Positions 6,691 to 16,070 are shown, counted from the first letter of the stretch. The stretch is 34,240 nucleotides of DNA from Bryobacterales bacterium (GCA_003167255.1 PMTR01000095.1:65386-99625); one strand, 5' to 3'. Numbers and translations are program-made. Notes: generated by a model from the sequence alone, not told the origin.

Positions 6691-8976
6691 CTAAGGCGTC
6701 AAGGAAGGCGGGGCCGCGGCGCCATCCGCGCCAAACTGGCGGTTGGGCCGCGGACCCATCTGAAATACGAAGGTTCCGCCGCGCGCGATGTCGGCGTGCC
6801 GGAACCAGAGCTTGTGATAGGGCTTCCCGTTGAAGGTCACCGACTGGATGTAGCAATCCTCCGGCGACTTGCGTTTGGCTTCCACCGTGAGCGTCGAGCC
6901 GGGGCCCATTTCCACCACGGCGCGGTTGAATAACGGGGTGCCGAAAACGTAGTTGCCGCTCACCGGATCCACCGCGTAGAATCCCAGCGCGCTGATCACG
7001 TACCACGCCGAGATCTGGCCGCAGTCTTCGTTGCCCGCCACTCCGTCGGGGTCATCGTGGTACATGGTTTCGAGCAGGCTGCGTACACGCTCCTGGGTCT
7101 TCCAGGGCGCGCCGGCATAGCAATACAGGTAGGCGATGTGGTGGCTGGGTTCGTTGCCGTGCGCATACATGCCCACCAGGCCGGCGACGTCAGGCGGCGT
7201 ATCGGGCGGCAGGTCGGTGGACTGGGCGAAGAGCGCGTCCAGTTGCGCCACGAAGGCCTCGCGGCCGCCGAACAGCTCGATGTAGCCTTTCAAATCGTGC
7301 TGGTTGGCGAAGGTGGCCTGCCAGGCATTCGATTCCGTGAAGTCGCGCCACTTTTTCATGATGCTGATTTCTTTCGGATCGAATGGCTCGGCCCACTCGC
7401 CGTTCTGCAGGCGCGGGCGCATGAAGCGGATCTTCTTGTCGAACAGGTTGCGGTAGTTTTTGGAGCGCTCCGCCAGCAGGCGGGCATCCTCTTCGGCTCC
7501 CGCCGCGCGGGCGATGCGCGCCGCCGCCCAATCGTCGTAGGAATAGTCGAGCGCCTTGCTGGTGGACTCTTCCACTAAATCGCACGGAATATAACCCATC
7601 TTCCGATAGAGCGCGAGACCCTGGTAGTCGTCGGCCATGACGCGCTGCTTGACCATGGGATAGGCTTTCGCGAAATCGATCCCCGCAAAACCCTTCTCGG
7701 CCGCTTCCGCGATCACTACGACGGAATGGTAGCCCGTCATGCAACTTGTCTCCACGCCTGCAAGCGGCCAGACCGGAAGACCGAGTGGGCTTTCCGTGGC
7801 CATGCGGATGAGGCAGTTCACCAGATCCGGCACGCGCTCGCGCTGGGTCAGCGTGTAGAGCGGATGGGCGGCGCGATAGGTGTCCCACAAAGAGAAAGTG
7901 CTGTAATTGTGCGCGCCCGGCGCGAGAGAGTGCAGCTTGCCGTCCATGCCGCGGTATTGCCCATCCACATCGTCAAAGAGCGTAGGCGCCAGCAACGTGT
8001 GGTAGAGCGCGGTATAGAAAATCTCGCGATGCTTGGGGTTGGAGGTCTCGATGCGGACCCGCGACAGTTCGCGCTGCCAGGCCTGGCGCGCCCGTTCGCG
8101 AACCCGATCGAAATTCCAATCCGGGATCTCGGCCTCCAGGTTCTTCAAAGCCCCTTCCACGCTGACGGCGGAAATGCCGATCTTGACATAGATGACTTCG
8201 TCCTGCGCCGTCTGGTATCGCAGCAGGCATTTGGGTCTGGGACCATCGCTCACCATTTCGGTCGAAAGAAACGGCTTCGAGAACTTCATCGCGAAAAAGA
8301 TTTGGCGGCCTTTGGCCCACTGGTAGACGGTGCGGCCGCCGGCGATGGTATCGGGCGAGGTCACTTTCAAATCGGCGTTGCGGACCTCGCGCGGGTCGTT
8401 GCCGTAGTGATGCGCCAGGTCGACAATGAAGTGGCTGGTGTCGCTCTTCGGAAAAGTGTACTTGTGAATGCCGGCGCGCTCCGTGGCGGTCAATTCGGCG
8501 CGAATGGCGTAATCGCGCAGCAGCACGGAATAGTAGCCCGGCGTCGAGATTTCGTCGACGTGGGAAAAGCGCGAGCGGTAGCCCTCTTCGGGATGCTCGC
8601 GGCTGCCCGGAACGGTTTTCGCAGCGCCCGTGCCCGGCATCACCAGCACGTCCAGCAGGTCGCCGCACCCTGTGCCGCTCAAGTGCGTGTGGCTGAATCC
8701 CATGATGGAGCCATCGCTCCAGTTGTAGCCCGAACACCAATCCCAGTCGTCATTAAAAGTGTCGGGGCTGAGCTGGACCATGCCGAACGGGCAGGTGGCG
8801 CCGGGGTAGGTGTGACCGTGGCCGCCGGTGCCGATCGAGATCTTCACATAGCGAGTGAGATCCTCCGCGCCGGCATCGGCGGCCCGGGCGGAATGGGTTG
8901 CGGGGCCCAGGCAATCCAGTGCCGGCAACATGGCGGCAGCTTGCAGCAGCCTTCGTCTGGTGATCATGGAGTTCAT
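6691..8976 (-). CDS. GH92 family glycosidase (putative alpha-1,2-mannosidase), Tat-exported
   Basis: A 761-aa enzyme. The N-terminus has a twin-arginine-type signal (MITRRRLLQAAAML ... ARA). The mature protein shows GH92 hallmarks: IGTGGHGHTYPGATCPFGMVQ at the N-terminal beta-sandwich, GYNWSDGSIMGFSHTHLSGTG, GNEPSHH at 607-613 and GNEDCGQISAW at 648-659. GH92 enzymes are calcium-dependent inverting exo-mannosidases; the last two blocks carry the family's general acid and base region. Length fits the family. The start is uncertain by three codons (8976 or Met4 at 8967); no strong Shine-Dalgarno is seen, and a TGTAAT box lies 7 nt before Met4. It is 50 nt after the sigma54 activator and 41 nt before the kinase. 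Confidence 0.93.
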   Translation of the reverse strand: MNSMITRRRLLQAAAMLPALDCLGPATHSARAADAGAEDLTRYVKISIGTGGHGHTYPGATCPFGMVQLSPDTFNDDWDWCSGYNWSDGSIMGFSHTHLSGTGCGDLLDVLVMPGTGAAKTVPGSREHPEEGYRSRFSHVDEISTPGYYSVLLRDYAIRAELTATERAGIHKYTFPKSDTSHFIVDLAHHYGNDPREVRNADLKVTSPDTIAGGRTVYQWAKGRQIFFAMKFSKPFLSTEMVSDGPRPKCLLRYQTAQDEVIYVKIGISAVSVEGALKNLEAEIPDWNFDRVRERARQAWQRELSRVRIETSNPKHREIFYTALYHTLLAPTLFDDVDGQYRGMDGKLHSLAPGAHNYSTFSLWDTYRAAHPLYTLTQRERVPDLVNCLIRMATESPLGLPVWPLAGVETSCMTGYHSVVVIAEAAEKGFAGIDFAKAYPMVKQRVMADDYQGLALYRKMGYIPCDLVEESTSKALDYSYDDWAAARIARAAGAEEDARLLAERSKNYRNLFDKKIRFMRPRLQNGEWAEPFDPKEISIMKKWRDFTESNAWQATFANQHDLKGYIELFGGREAFVAQLDALFAQSTDLPPDTPPDVAGLVGMYAHGNEPSHHIAYLYCYAGAPWKTQERVRSLLETMYHDDPDGVAGNEDCGQISAWYVISALGFYAVDPVSGNYVFGTPLFNRAVVEMGPGSTLTVEAKRKSPEDCYIQSVTFNGKPYHKLWFRHADIARGGTFVFQMGPRPNRQFGADGAAAPPSLTP

Positions 8977-9026
8977 TACAACAGAGGCTCACGGGCAAGT
9001 AAATCGGGGATGGCCGAGCGGACCAA

Positions 9027-11120
9027 TCACGTGTCTTTTCCGCCGATGCCGAGTTTGCGCATCTTGGCTTGCAGGGTGGTGCGCTTCATCCCCAGCTTGG
9101 CGGCGGCGCCTTCCGCGCCACCCACGCGGCCATCGGATTCGGCGAGGGCGCGGAGTATGGCTTCGCGCTCGGCGGCGGCCAGCGTTACGGTTCCGCTGGC
9201 GGCGCTCGCGGTGGATGTGGACGAGGGTTTGGGGCCTTTCAGTTCGCGGATGGGGGCGTCGAGAGTGGAGCCGGGGGAGACGATGACGGCGCGCTCGATG
9301 AAGTTTTGCAGCTCGCGGATGTTGCCGGGCCAGTGGTAGCGCTCGAGCGCGTGCATGGTGGCGGCGGGGATGGCGGTGATTTTGCGGTTCATGCGGCGGG
9401 CGTATTGCTGCACGAAGTAGCGCACCAGCAGCGGGATGTCTTCGCGGCGCTCGCGCAACGGCGGGACCGTGATGGGAAAGACGTTGAGGCGGTAATAAAG
9501 GTCGGCGCGGAACTGGCGCTCCTCGACCATGAGGGAGAGGTCGCGGTTGGTGGCGGCCACCAGGCGGGCGTCGGTGCGGATGGTGCGGGAACTGCCGAGG
9601 CGCTCGAATTCGCGCTCCTGCAGGACGCGCAGCAGCTTGGTTTGCAGCTCGAACGGGATCTCGCCGACTTCGTCGAGGAACATGGTGCCGCGGTGCGCCA
9701 GCTCAAAGCGGCCGATGCGTTGGGCGATGGCGCCGGTGAAGGCGCCTTTTTCGTGGCCAAACATCTCGCTTTCCAGCAGGCCGGTGGGAATGGCCGCGCA
9801 GTTGAGCTTGACGAAGGTGCCCTGGCGCCGCGAGCTGAGGTCGTGGATGGCGCGGGCCAGCAGTTCCTTGCCGGTGCCGGTTTCGCCGTAGATGAGGACG
9901 GTGGAATCGGTGGGCGCGACGGTTTCCACCTGCTTCAAAACGGCATTCAGGGCGCGGCTGCGGCCGACGATTTCCTCGAAGCGATGGTCGGTGCGGATTT
10001 CGTCTTCGAGATAAACCTTCTCTTCCGCCAGACGCGCGTTGAGTTCTTCGATGCGCTGGTAGGAGAGGGCGTTTTCGAGCGCGATGGCCACTTGGGCGGC
10101 GGCCTGTGCGAAGAATTGCAGATCCTGCGCAGTGAAAAAGTTTTCGCGGCGCGAACCGACGTTGATGGTGCCGAGCGCTTCGCCGTGGGAAAACATGGGG
10201 ACGCAGCAGACCGAGCGGAGGCCTTCGCGCGACATGATTTCGCCGGTGGATTTAGAAATCGCGGCGGCTTCTTCCTGGCTCAAAATGCGGCCTTCGCGGG
10301 TGCGCAGGACGTAACCGGGGACGGTATCTTCGAGGGGAATGACGGCGTTCTCGCGGATGACGCCGCTTCCGGTCGGGAAGTCGCACATTTCCAGGCGTAG
10401 CGCACGGGCTTCGGCGTCGTAGATGAGGAGGCTGGCGTAGTCCAGGTTGAAGGTGCGGCGGAGCGAGGCGGAGATGGCTTGGAAGAGCGGCCTGGCGGAA
10501 AGGCAGCTCACTACGGCGTTGTTGATTTCGAGGAGTGCGCGAAGGCGGTCGCGTTCGCGCGCGAGCTGTTCCTCATAGGCGCGCGCGGATTCGTAGTTGA
10601 GGGCGTTATCGACGGCCACGGCCACCTGGCGGGCCACCTGCTGCATGAACTCGATATCTTCGGGCGAGTAGGCGTTCTTGTGCAGGGAGCCGAAATTGAG
10701 GCCGCCGAGATCGCGCCGGGCAGTGAAAAGCGGCAGGGTGCAGAACGACTCAATGCTATTGGCGCGCAGGATGGTTTCGAGGATAGGGTACAGGTGAAGC
10801 GCGCCGCAATCGGGGGCGTAGTAAGGCTGGCGGGTATCGAGGGCCTTGCCGGTGGGGGCCTGGTCAAACGGCACTTCGTAAGCACGATCGCCGACGACGG
10901 TGCGGTCGGTCTGGAGAATGTGCAGGCGGAAAACCCTGGATTCGGGATCGAGGAGGGTGAGGCCGATGAAGTCGAAGGTGATGAGGCGCTGGAGGCGGAG
11001 GTTCAGATCGGCAAAGAGGGTAGAGAGCTGGCGGTGGGACGCGATGGATTCGGCGACCTCCAGCAGCGCTTCATAGCGCGCCCGGATTTCGTTTGGATGG
11101 ATCTGAGGAGACGAGGACAT
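9027..11120 (-). CDS. Sigma54-dependent transcriptional activator with two GAF domains (FhlA-like)
   Basis: A 697-aa protein starting at MSSSPQIHPNE. GAF domain 1 spans about 25-175 and GAF domain 2 about 195-350, followed by a coiled-coil linker (355-380) and an AAA+ domain. The AAA+ domain has Walker A GETGTGKE (412-419), the sigma54-contacting GAFTGA loop (459-464) and Walker B TMFLDE (479-484). The C-terminus is a Fis-type helix-turn-helix (AAAKLGMKRTTLQAKMRKLGI). There is no receiver domain, so the GAF domains probably sense a small ligand. The gene overlaps the end of the STAS gene by 50 bp and precedes GH92 by 50 bp. The start is set by loss of family similarity further upstream; the Shine-Dalgarno is weak. 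Confidence 0.92.
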   Translation of the reverse strand: MSSSPQIHPNEIRARYEALLEVAESIASHRQLSTLFADLNLRLQRLITFDFIGLTLLDPESRVFRLHILQTDRTVVGDRAYEVPFDQAPTGKALDTRQPYYAPDCGALHLYPILETILRANSIESFCTLPLFTARRDLGGLNFGSLHKNAYSPEDIEFMQQVARQVAVAVDNALNYESARAYEEQLARERDRLRALLEINNAVVSCLSARPLFQAISASLRRTFNLDYASLLIYDAEARALRLEMCDFPTGSGVIRENAVIPLEDTVPGYVLRTREGRILSQEEAAAISKSTGEIMSREGLRSVCCVPMFSHGEALGTINVGSRRENFFTAQDLQFFAQAAAQVAIALENALSYQRIEELNARLAEEKVYLEDEIRTDHRFEEIVGRSRALNAVLKQVETVAPTDSTVLIYGETGTGKELLARAIHDLSSRRQGTFVKLNCAAIPTGLLESEMFGHEKGAFTGAIAQRIGRFELAHRGTMFLDEVGEIPFELQTKLLRVLQEREFERLGSSRTIRTDARLVAATNRDLSLMVEERQFRADLYYRLNVFPITVPPLRERREDIPLLVRYFVQQYARRMNRKITAIPAATMHALERYHWPGNIRELQNFIERAVIVSPGSTLDAPIRELKGPKPSSTSTASAASGTVTLAAAEREAILRALAESDGRVGGAEGAAAKLGMKRTTLQAKMRKLGIGGKDT

Positions 11121-11433
11121 CGGAACGCCGCGAAGGCGGTTCTTCAACCGTAGCATATCGAGCCGCGCGTTCGATTTCGGCGACGAGCGAGCGGATGAGG
11201 GGCGTGACGGCTTTGAGATGCACACCGTGGCGATGCATGTCGGCCAGCAGGGCTTGACCTTCGGCATCCACAAAATCGACTTCGCCGAGGTCCAGCGAGA
11301 TGACGCGGCCCTGGGTGGTGGAAGTGGCGGTCTGCCAGCATTGGCGCAGTTCGGAAACCCACGCTCCGGCCAGCTTGCCTTCCAGGCGGAAGCGCAATTC
11401 GTTGGGATGATCGTGCAGCGTGATCTTGAGCAT
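11071..11433 (-). CDS. STAS-domain protein (anti-sigma-factor-antagonist-like)
   Basis: A 120-aa protein starting at MLKITLHDHPNELRFRLEG. The STAS fold is recognised from LRFRLEGKLAGAWV, RVISLDLGEVDFVDAEGQALLADM and a C-terminal helix. In SpoIIAA/RsbV the loop after the central strand carries a phosphorylatable Ser or Thr; here that loop reads VDAEG with no Ser/Thr, so classic phospho-switching is unlikely. It is the first gene of the minus-strand set STAS, GAF-sigma54 activator, GH92, kinase, and its end overlaps the activator gene, suggesting it modulates that regulator. No anti-sigma kinase or alternative sigma factor gene is next to it. Confidence 0.8.
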   Translation of the reverse strand: MLKITLHDHPNELRFRLEGKLAGAWVSELRQCWQTATSTTQGRVISLDLGEVDFVDAEGQALLADMHRHGVHLKAVTPLIRSLVAEIERAARYATVEEPPSRRSDVLVSSDPSKRNPGAL

Positions 11434-11593
11434 GGCTACACAACTCGGGGAGCACGGCAGATGCCAGTGTGAAAATGCAAGCAGGCAAAGGAGATAGGAG
11501 CAGCAGGGAGCGGGGACGGGCGGCTCATTGCCCAAATTTAGGCACTGCCGGCACAACGACGACCCCGGTCGAGGCCCTACACTGAAGGATGCA

Positions 11594-12886
11594 ATGAGTT
11601 TTCGCACGGGCATCGCGCTTCTTCTGCTGGCTCTCGCGGCCGTGCTGGCCTATGCGCCGTCGCTGACCATCCCCCTGATGGAAGACGATTACCCGAACCT
11701 GGCACAGACGCTCGACAGCGGATTCGGGACACCGTTGGCCGATCCGATTTTTCGGGTGCGCGCCACCAGTTTCTGGACGATGTGGCTGCTCTGGCGGTGG
11801 GCGGGCCTGGCGCCGCTGGCGTACCACGCAACCAGCCTGCTGTTGCACATTGCGAACACCTGGTTGCTGTATGGCGTGTGCATGGCCTGGCCGCGGATGC
11901 GCGCGGCGGCGATTTGGGCGGCGGCCTTTTTTGCCGTGGCAGAGGGCCACCAGGAAGCGGTGATGTGGTTTTCCGCAGTGAATGAGCTGTGGCTGTTTCT
12001 GTTCGGCATGGGGGCGCTGCTGTGCTTCCTGCGGCGGCGCACGCTGGCGGGGGTGGCGTTGTTTGCGCTGGCGTTGCTCTCGAAGGAATCGGCGGTGGCC
12101 GTGCTGCCGCTTTTCCTGCTGGTCGCGCCGGCGGCGGAGTGCCAGCGAGGCATTGTGCAGCAAACCGTGCGGCACCTGGTGCGGCTGGCGCCCTACGGGC
12201 TGTTAGCGGCGGTGGCGGTGGCGTCCATCTTCGCGACGCGCGGCTATTCTTTCCGGTTTTCGGACGGCAGTTTTTCGTTGCATGCACCTTTTTGGATTAC
12301 GTGGCCCCACAGCTATTTCCGCGTCCTGTGGATTTGGGGGCTAGTGGCGGGCGGGGCCATTCTGTCGGCGCGCGATGGCGAGCTGCGGCGTAGCGCGCTG
12401 GTGGCGCTGGCGTGGATCGGGATGGCGCTCGGGCCTTACAGTTTTCTGAGGTATTCGACGGAGATCCCGAGCCGGCAGACGTACCTGGCGAGCGCCGGGC
12501 TGGCCATGCTGTTTGGCCTGGCGACGGCCTGGTGGTGGGAGAAACTGCGGATGCGGCCGCGCTTGTTGGCGGAGGTGCCGGCGGCGGTGATGGTGCTGGT
12601 ATTGGCGCACAATGTGGGGTATCTGTGGTTCAGGAAACGGCCGCAGTTCCTGGCACGCGCGGCGCCCACCGAGCAGTTGATCGCGCTGGCGCGGCGCACG
12701 CCGGGGCCGATTTGGGTGCGATGCTTCCCGAGGGTGGACTATATCGCGAAGGAAGCGGTGCACCTGGCCGCCGGCTACGCCCCCGGGAACCTGGTTTGGA
12801 CGCGGGAAGATGCGGAACGGCGGCACGCCACGGCGGTTTTTTGTTTTGAGGAAGGCAACCGGTATAATGGCACGACTCCACGTTGA
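11594..12886 (+). CDS. Polytopic membrane protein, GT-C glycosyltransferase-like
   Basis: A 430-aa protein. The ATG at 11594 is preceded by GAAGGA at 4 nt. About ten hydrophobic segments are visible. After the first one comes IPLMEDDYPNLAQ; an acidic ED/DD motif in the first extracytoplasmic loop is typical of GT-C transferases, which use lipid-linked sugars. ALLSKESAVAVLPL resembles the SKE motif seen in related membrane transferases. The C-terminal tail (from about 370) is soluble. The acceptor and sugar cannot be deduced. A TACACT -10-like box at 11578-11583 would give only a 4-nt leader. The gene ends 3 nt before the MFS gene. Confidence 0.65.
   Translation: MSFRTGIALLLLALAAVLAYAPSLTIPLMEDDYPNLAQTLDSGFGTPLADPIFRVRATSFWTMWLLWRWAGLAPLAYHATSLLLHIANTWLLYGVCMAWPRMRAAAIWAAAFFAVAEGHQEAVMWFSAVNELWLFLFGMGALLCFLRRRTLAGVALFALALLSKESAVAVLPLFLLVAPAAECQRGIVQQTVRHLVRLAPYGLLAAVAVASIFATRGYSFRFSDGSFSLHAPFWITWPHSYFRVLWIWGLVAGGAILSARDGELRRSALVALAWIGMALGPYSFLRYSTEIPSRQTYLASAGLAMLFGLATAWWWEKLRMRPRLLAEVPAAVMVLVLAHNVGYLWFRKRPQFLARAAPTEQLIALARRTPGPIWVRCFPRVDYIAKEAVHLAAGYAPGNLVWTREDAERRHATAVFCFEEGNRYNGTTPR
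12841..12868 (+). promoter_or_regulatory. Promoter for the MFS gene inside the end of the preceding gene
   Basis: TTGTTT (12841-12846), a 16-bp spacer and a consensus TATAAT (12863-12868). The predicted start near 12875 leaves about 15 nt before the GTG start at 12890, so the transporter can be expressed apart from the upstream gene. Confidence 0.6.
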
Positions 12887-12889
12887 GAC

Positions 12890-14080
12890 GTGTCGCGAAA
12901 ATGGTTCAGTATCGGAGTGCTGGTTGCCGCCGAGCTTCTCAGCATGGGGGTTTGGTTTTCGGCATCGGCGGTAGTGCCGGCGCTGAGCGCCGCGTGGGGT
13001 TTGCATGACGCGGGCCGCGCGGGCCTGACGCTGGCGGTGCAGGCCGGTTTTGCAGTGGGAGCGCTGCTGCTGGCGATCTTCAACCTGGCCGACCGCACAC
13101 GGCCCGACCGGCTGCTGGCCATTTCAGCTCTGGCGGCGGCGCTTTTCACGGCGATGATTCCGGCACTGGCGGGCGGGCTCGCATCGGCCCTGTGCCTGCG
13201 TTTTCTCACGGGCTTCTGTCTGGCCGGGGTGTATCCGGTGGGAATGAAGATCGTGGCCACCTGGACGAAGACGGACCGGGGGTTGGGAATCGGGCTGCTG
13301 GTGGGGGCGTTGACCATTGGGTCGGCCGGACCGCAGTTCCTCAATGCGGTGGGCGGACTGCGGGACTGGAAATTCGTGTTGTATTCGGCGGCGGCGCTGG
13401 CGGCGGCCGGCGGTTGCATCACGGCACAGTGGGTTCGGACGGGCCCATACGGCGGCAAGAGCGCTCGCTTCCGTTGGGATTACGTGCGCGTACTACTGGG
13501 CGAGCGCGCGCTGCTGCTAGCGAACCTGGGGTACCTGGGGCACATGTGGGAACTGTACGCCATGTGGGCCTGGCTGGCGCTCTACCTTACGGCGGCATTG
13601 CACTCGGCGGTGGAGGCCAGTTGGCTCACCTTCGCGGCGATTGCCGCGGGCGGGCCGGCGAGCGTTTTGGCGGGGTGGCTGGCGGACCGATGGGGCCGCA
13701 CGCGCACGACCGCCCTGGCCATGGGGGTGAGCGGCGGCTGCGCGCTGGGAATCGGCTGCGTCTTTCATGCGGGGGCGCTGGGGCTGGGAGCGGTGGCGGT
13801 GTTGTGGGGGTTCGCGGTGGTGGCGGATTCGGCGCAGTTTTCCGCCTGCACCAGCGAATTGTGCGAGCCGGAGTACATTGGGACGGCGCTCGCGCTGCAA
13901 AACAGCCTGGGCTTCTTTCTGACGATGGTGACGATCCGGCTGGTGCCGCAGGTGGAGCGCTGGGTGGGAACGCGGTGGTCGCTAGCGTTCCTCGGGATCG
14001 GGCCGGCCATGGGAATTATCGTGATGCTGGCGTTGCGGAGACGGCCGGAAGCGGCGCGGATTGCCGGAGGTAGGGGGTAA
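12890..14080 (+). CDS. Major facilitator superfamily transporter
   Basis: A 396-aa integral membrane protein with a GTG start. About twelve hydrophobic segments are visible. MFS signatures include the inter-domain-loop-like motifs NLADRTRPDRLL after TM2 and GWLADRWGRTRTTALAMG after TM8, plus the region around GVYPVGMKIVATWTKTDRG. The substrate is not clear from sequence. It starts 3 nt after the GT-C-like gene and has its own good promoter within that gene. It is convergent with the CHASE2 gene, with 38 bp between the stop codons. Confidence 0.85.
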   Translation: MSRKWFSIGVLVAAELLSMGVWFSASAVVPALSAAWGLHDAGRAGLTLAVQAGFAVGALLLAIFNLADRTRPDRLLAISALAAALFTAMIPALAGGLASALCLRFLTGFCLAGVYPVGMKIVATWTKTDRGLGIGLLVGALTIGSAGPQFLNAVGGLRDWKFVLYSAAALAAAGGCITAQWVRTGPYGGKSARFRWDYVRVLLGERALLLANLGYLGHMWELYAMWAWLALYLTAALHSAVEASWLTFAAIAAGGPASVLAGWLADRWGRTRTTALAMGVSGGCALGIGCVFHAGALGLGAVAVLWGFAVVADSAQFSACTSELCEPEYIGTALALQNSLGFFLTMVTIRLVPQVERWVGTRWSLAFLGIGPAMGIIVMLALRRRPEAARIAGGRG

Positions 14081-14118
14081 ACCATCCCCACCGTACCGAT
14101 TCCGGAAGTTCAAAGCCA

Positions 14119-15321
14119 TCAACCTTCGCGGTGGGAGGGCGTAGATGGGCCCGCTGCCGCTCGCAAGTGGTTCATCTGCTCATGGAGTTCGCCATTCTCC
14201 CGTTGCAGCCGATGATATTCAGTCGCGTGCTCGACAATTTCATGGATCACAATGCCGACGACACAGGGCACGAAGCTGACGAACGTTCCGGCCCATTGAA
14301 ACGCCAGCCAACTGACCATAAGCGCGTAAACCGGCACGATGAGCACTTGGATGAGCAGGCTCCAGGTGCGTGAAACAAAGTAGAGCCCGGCCAGCAGCAC
14401 CACGCCTTGCACATAGCCCGATACCTTCAGCCACGCCGGCGTGTCCTTCAACTCCTTATTGCCGGGGAGGTTCATGTCGACAGTGTTGGCGATAATGTCC
14501 ACGCCGTCCAGATAGCTGAACGGGGTAGGGTAAGCGTCGCGGGCTGCGCGATAGGCTCCGCCCAGCAGCACGACTTTACCCTGCAGCGGTTTGGCGGCCC
14601 ATGCCGGAACATTCTTAACATCCTTGAGTGTCATCAGGGCGCTGATGGAAAGGTGATCAAAGGCATTCTTGGGCCCGCGGAAGTTCACCTTTGCCGCTTC
14701 GGCGGATTGGCTTTGATCCAGATTTAGCAAGGCCCCGCGGCACGCTTGCGGGCCGCGCTGGGACACTTCGACCAGATTGAATGCCAGCGACGGATAATAT
14801 TGACGGTTTGCCCCTTGGATGAACTCTCTGTACTCGCGAACGATGCCGTCCTCATCGGGGAAGTATGCAGGCACGCCAAAGCAAACCTTTTCCGTTCCGC
14901 CGAGCACTTTAGCCATGGTCAGGCTGCCGGCTTCTCCCAGAGCTTCGCGCGCCCAAACGATCGGCTTTCCCACGTATTTGGCGGGCGGGCCGGCCCAGGC
15001 GGATGTATCGAAGTCGACGCCCAGCGCCTTTGGACCCCCCGCCAGGATGACATCGATTACCTCCATCAGCTTGCCGGGGTTCACGGGACTGATTCCTCCG
15101 AACATAGTTTGGTAATCGTTATCGGTGATCGAAACGACAACCACATCTGGAGACACTGTCCACTGTTTGCCGGAAAACAGGGCATCCAGATTGGCCGTTT
15201 CCAAGCGTTGGACCAGCCAGGTTTGAAGGGCTAACTCATGAAGGCCGCTGGCGAACGCCATCCAAAACAGGCCGACTCCGAAGTAATGCCAGAACTTGCG
15301 GCGGGCGGATCTCTTTCTCAT
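14119..15321 (-). CDS. CHASE2-domain membrane protein
   Basis: A 400-aa protein with one N-terminal membrane segment (about 10-30), a large extracytoplasmic CHASE2 sensor domain (about 35-300), then three closely spaced membrane segments (about 300-370) and a short cytoplasmic coiled coil (EYHRLQRENGELHEQMNHL). The CHASE2 features are VVVVSITDNDYQ, ALGVDFDTSAW, VNFRGPKNAFDHLS and LQGKVVLLGGAYRAARDAYPTPF. CHASE2 usually feeds a kinase or cyclase domain; here no output domain follows, so it probably signals through a partner. Its ATG overlaps the stop of the upstream gene (ATGA), so the two are translationally coupled. Confidence 0.88.
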   Translation of the reverse strand: MRKRSARRKFWHYFGVGLFWMAFASGLHELALQTWLVQRLETANLDALFSGKQWTVSPDVVVVSITDNDYQTMFGGISPVNPGKLMEVIDVILAGGPKALGVDFDTSAWAGPPAKYVGKPIVWAREALGEAGSLTMAKVLGGTEKVCFGVPAYFPDEDGIVREYREFIQGANRQYYPSLAFNLVEVSQRGPQACRGALLNLDQSQSAEAAKVNFRGPKNAFDHLSISALMTLKDVKNVPAWAAKPLQGKVVLLGGAYRAARDAYPTPFSYLDGVDIIANTVDMNLPGNKELKDTPAWLKVSGYVQGVVLLAGLYFVSRTWSLLIQVLIVPVYALMVSWLAFQWAGTFVSFVPCVVGIVIHEIVEHATEYHRLQRENGELHEQMNHLRAAAGPSTPSHREG

Positions 15322-16070
15322 TTCGAACCGGTTCCGACGTCAAAGAGAAGCGCGTTCAGAAAGGCCTCGAGCGTCACCCGATCAAGGTCCCGAGGTAGCG
15401 ATTGCACGCCGGCTTCGAACGACTCGCGCCTGGCGGGATAATCCGCCGCGCTTGCCACCAGAACTGCCACGCTACCCACGCTATCGCCTTCCGACGATGC
15501 CATGGTCAGTTCGTAGATGCCAGGCGCCAGGGCCGGAAAGGAGGCAGACGTGACCTCCGGCGGGTCCCAATGGACCGATCCTCGCAAGGGCCCTTGGGCC
15601 GTCGAAGGGGCAGTCTTGATCGGACGCAGAGAGACGGTGTACGTGCCGGCATCGATCGACCCGGCGGCATCCTTGAGATCCAACTGGCCCCCGTTGAACG
15701 GCAGCACTGCCTGGCGAAGCCGCCCCCTGGACCTGCCGCGGCTGATGGCGGATACGGGCATGCTATCGCGGTGGCTGGCGAGCTCACTAAAAGCGCGCCC
15801 CAGCCTGGAGAGCAGGGAATCCGGAGCGGGCCGAAATCCTGGAATGGTGACGGTGCAAGGGAACTTGTCACAATGATATGGATGCGGCGATTGCCCGTCT
15901 TTCAGAGCCACCACGATGGTTCCCGCGGTCCCCTGCAATTGGTCGCTGGCAAACACCGCGTCGTATTGCCGGAGGACTTGTTTACCGCGAGTCCACTTGC
16001 CGACGGACACCACCCAACCATCCGGGTCGCCATCGGCGGCGAAGAGTACGCCCCCTGCCAGCAATGCCAA
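15318..16070 (-). CDS. Secreted protein coupled to the CHASE2 gene, function unknown
   Basis: About 250 aa, hydrophobic at the N-terminus (LALLAGGVLFAA), then a mostly beta-rich mature protein with KWTRGKQVLRQYDAVFASDQL near its start and a PGIYELTMASSEGDSVGSVAVLV strand region near the end. The start is uncertain: TTG 16070 gives a short signal, while an in-frame CTG at 16100 would give a signal with a basic N-region. No domain is recognised. The stop overlaps the CHASE2 start by 4 bp. Small exported proteins of this kind next to CHASE2 genes suggest a shared envelope-sensing unit, but that is inference. Confidence 0.65.
   Translation of the reverse strand: MALLAGGVLFAADGDPDGWVVSVGKWTRGKQVLRQYDAVFASDQLQGTAGTIVVALKDGQSPHPYHCDKFPCTVTIPGFRPAPDSLLSRLGRAFSELASHRDSMPVSAISRGRSRGRLRQAVLPFNGGQLDLKDAAGSIDAGTYTVSLRPIKTAPSTAQGPLRGSVHWDPPEVTSASFPALAPGIYELTMASSEGDSVGSVAVLVASAADYPARRESFEAGVQSLPRDLDRVTLEAFLNALLFDVGTGSK

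Noticed and set aside
11540-11565. A sigma54-type promoter (GGCAC ... GCAC) upstream of the GT-C-like gene
   Set aside because: The -12 element lacks TTGC and the spacing is wrong, so the match is not adequate despite the nearby sigma54 activator.
14088-14137. A bidirectional terminator between the MFS and CHASE2 genes
   Set aside because: CCCACCG and CGGTGGG can pair, but the loop is over 30 nt and the right arm lies inside the CHASE2 coding region.
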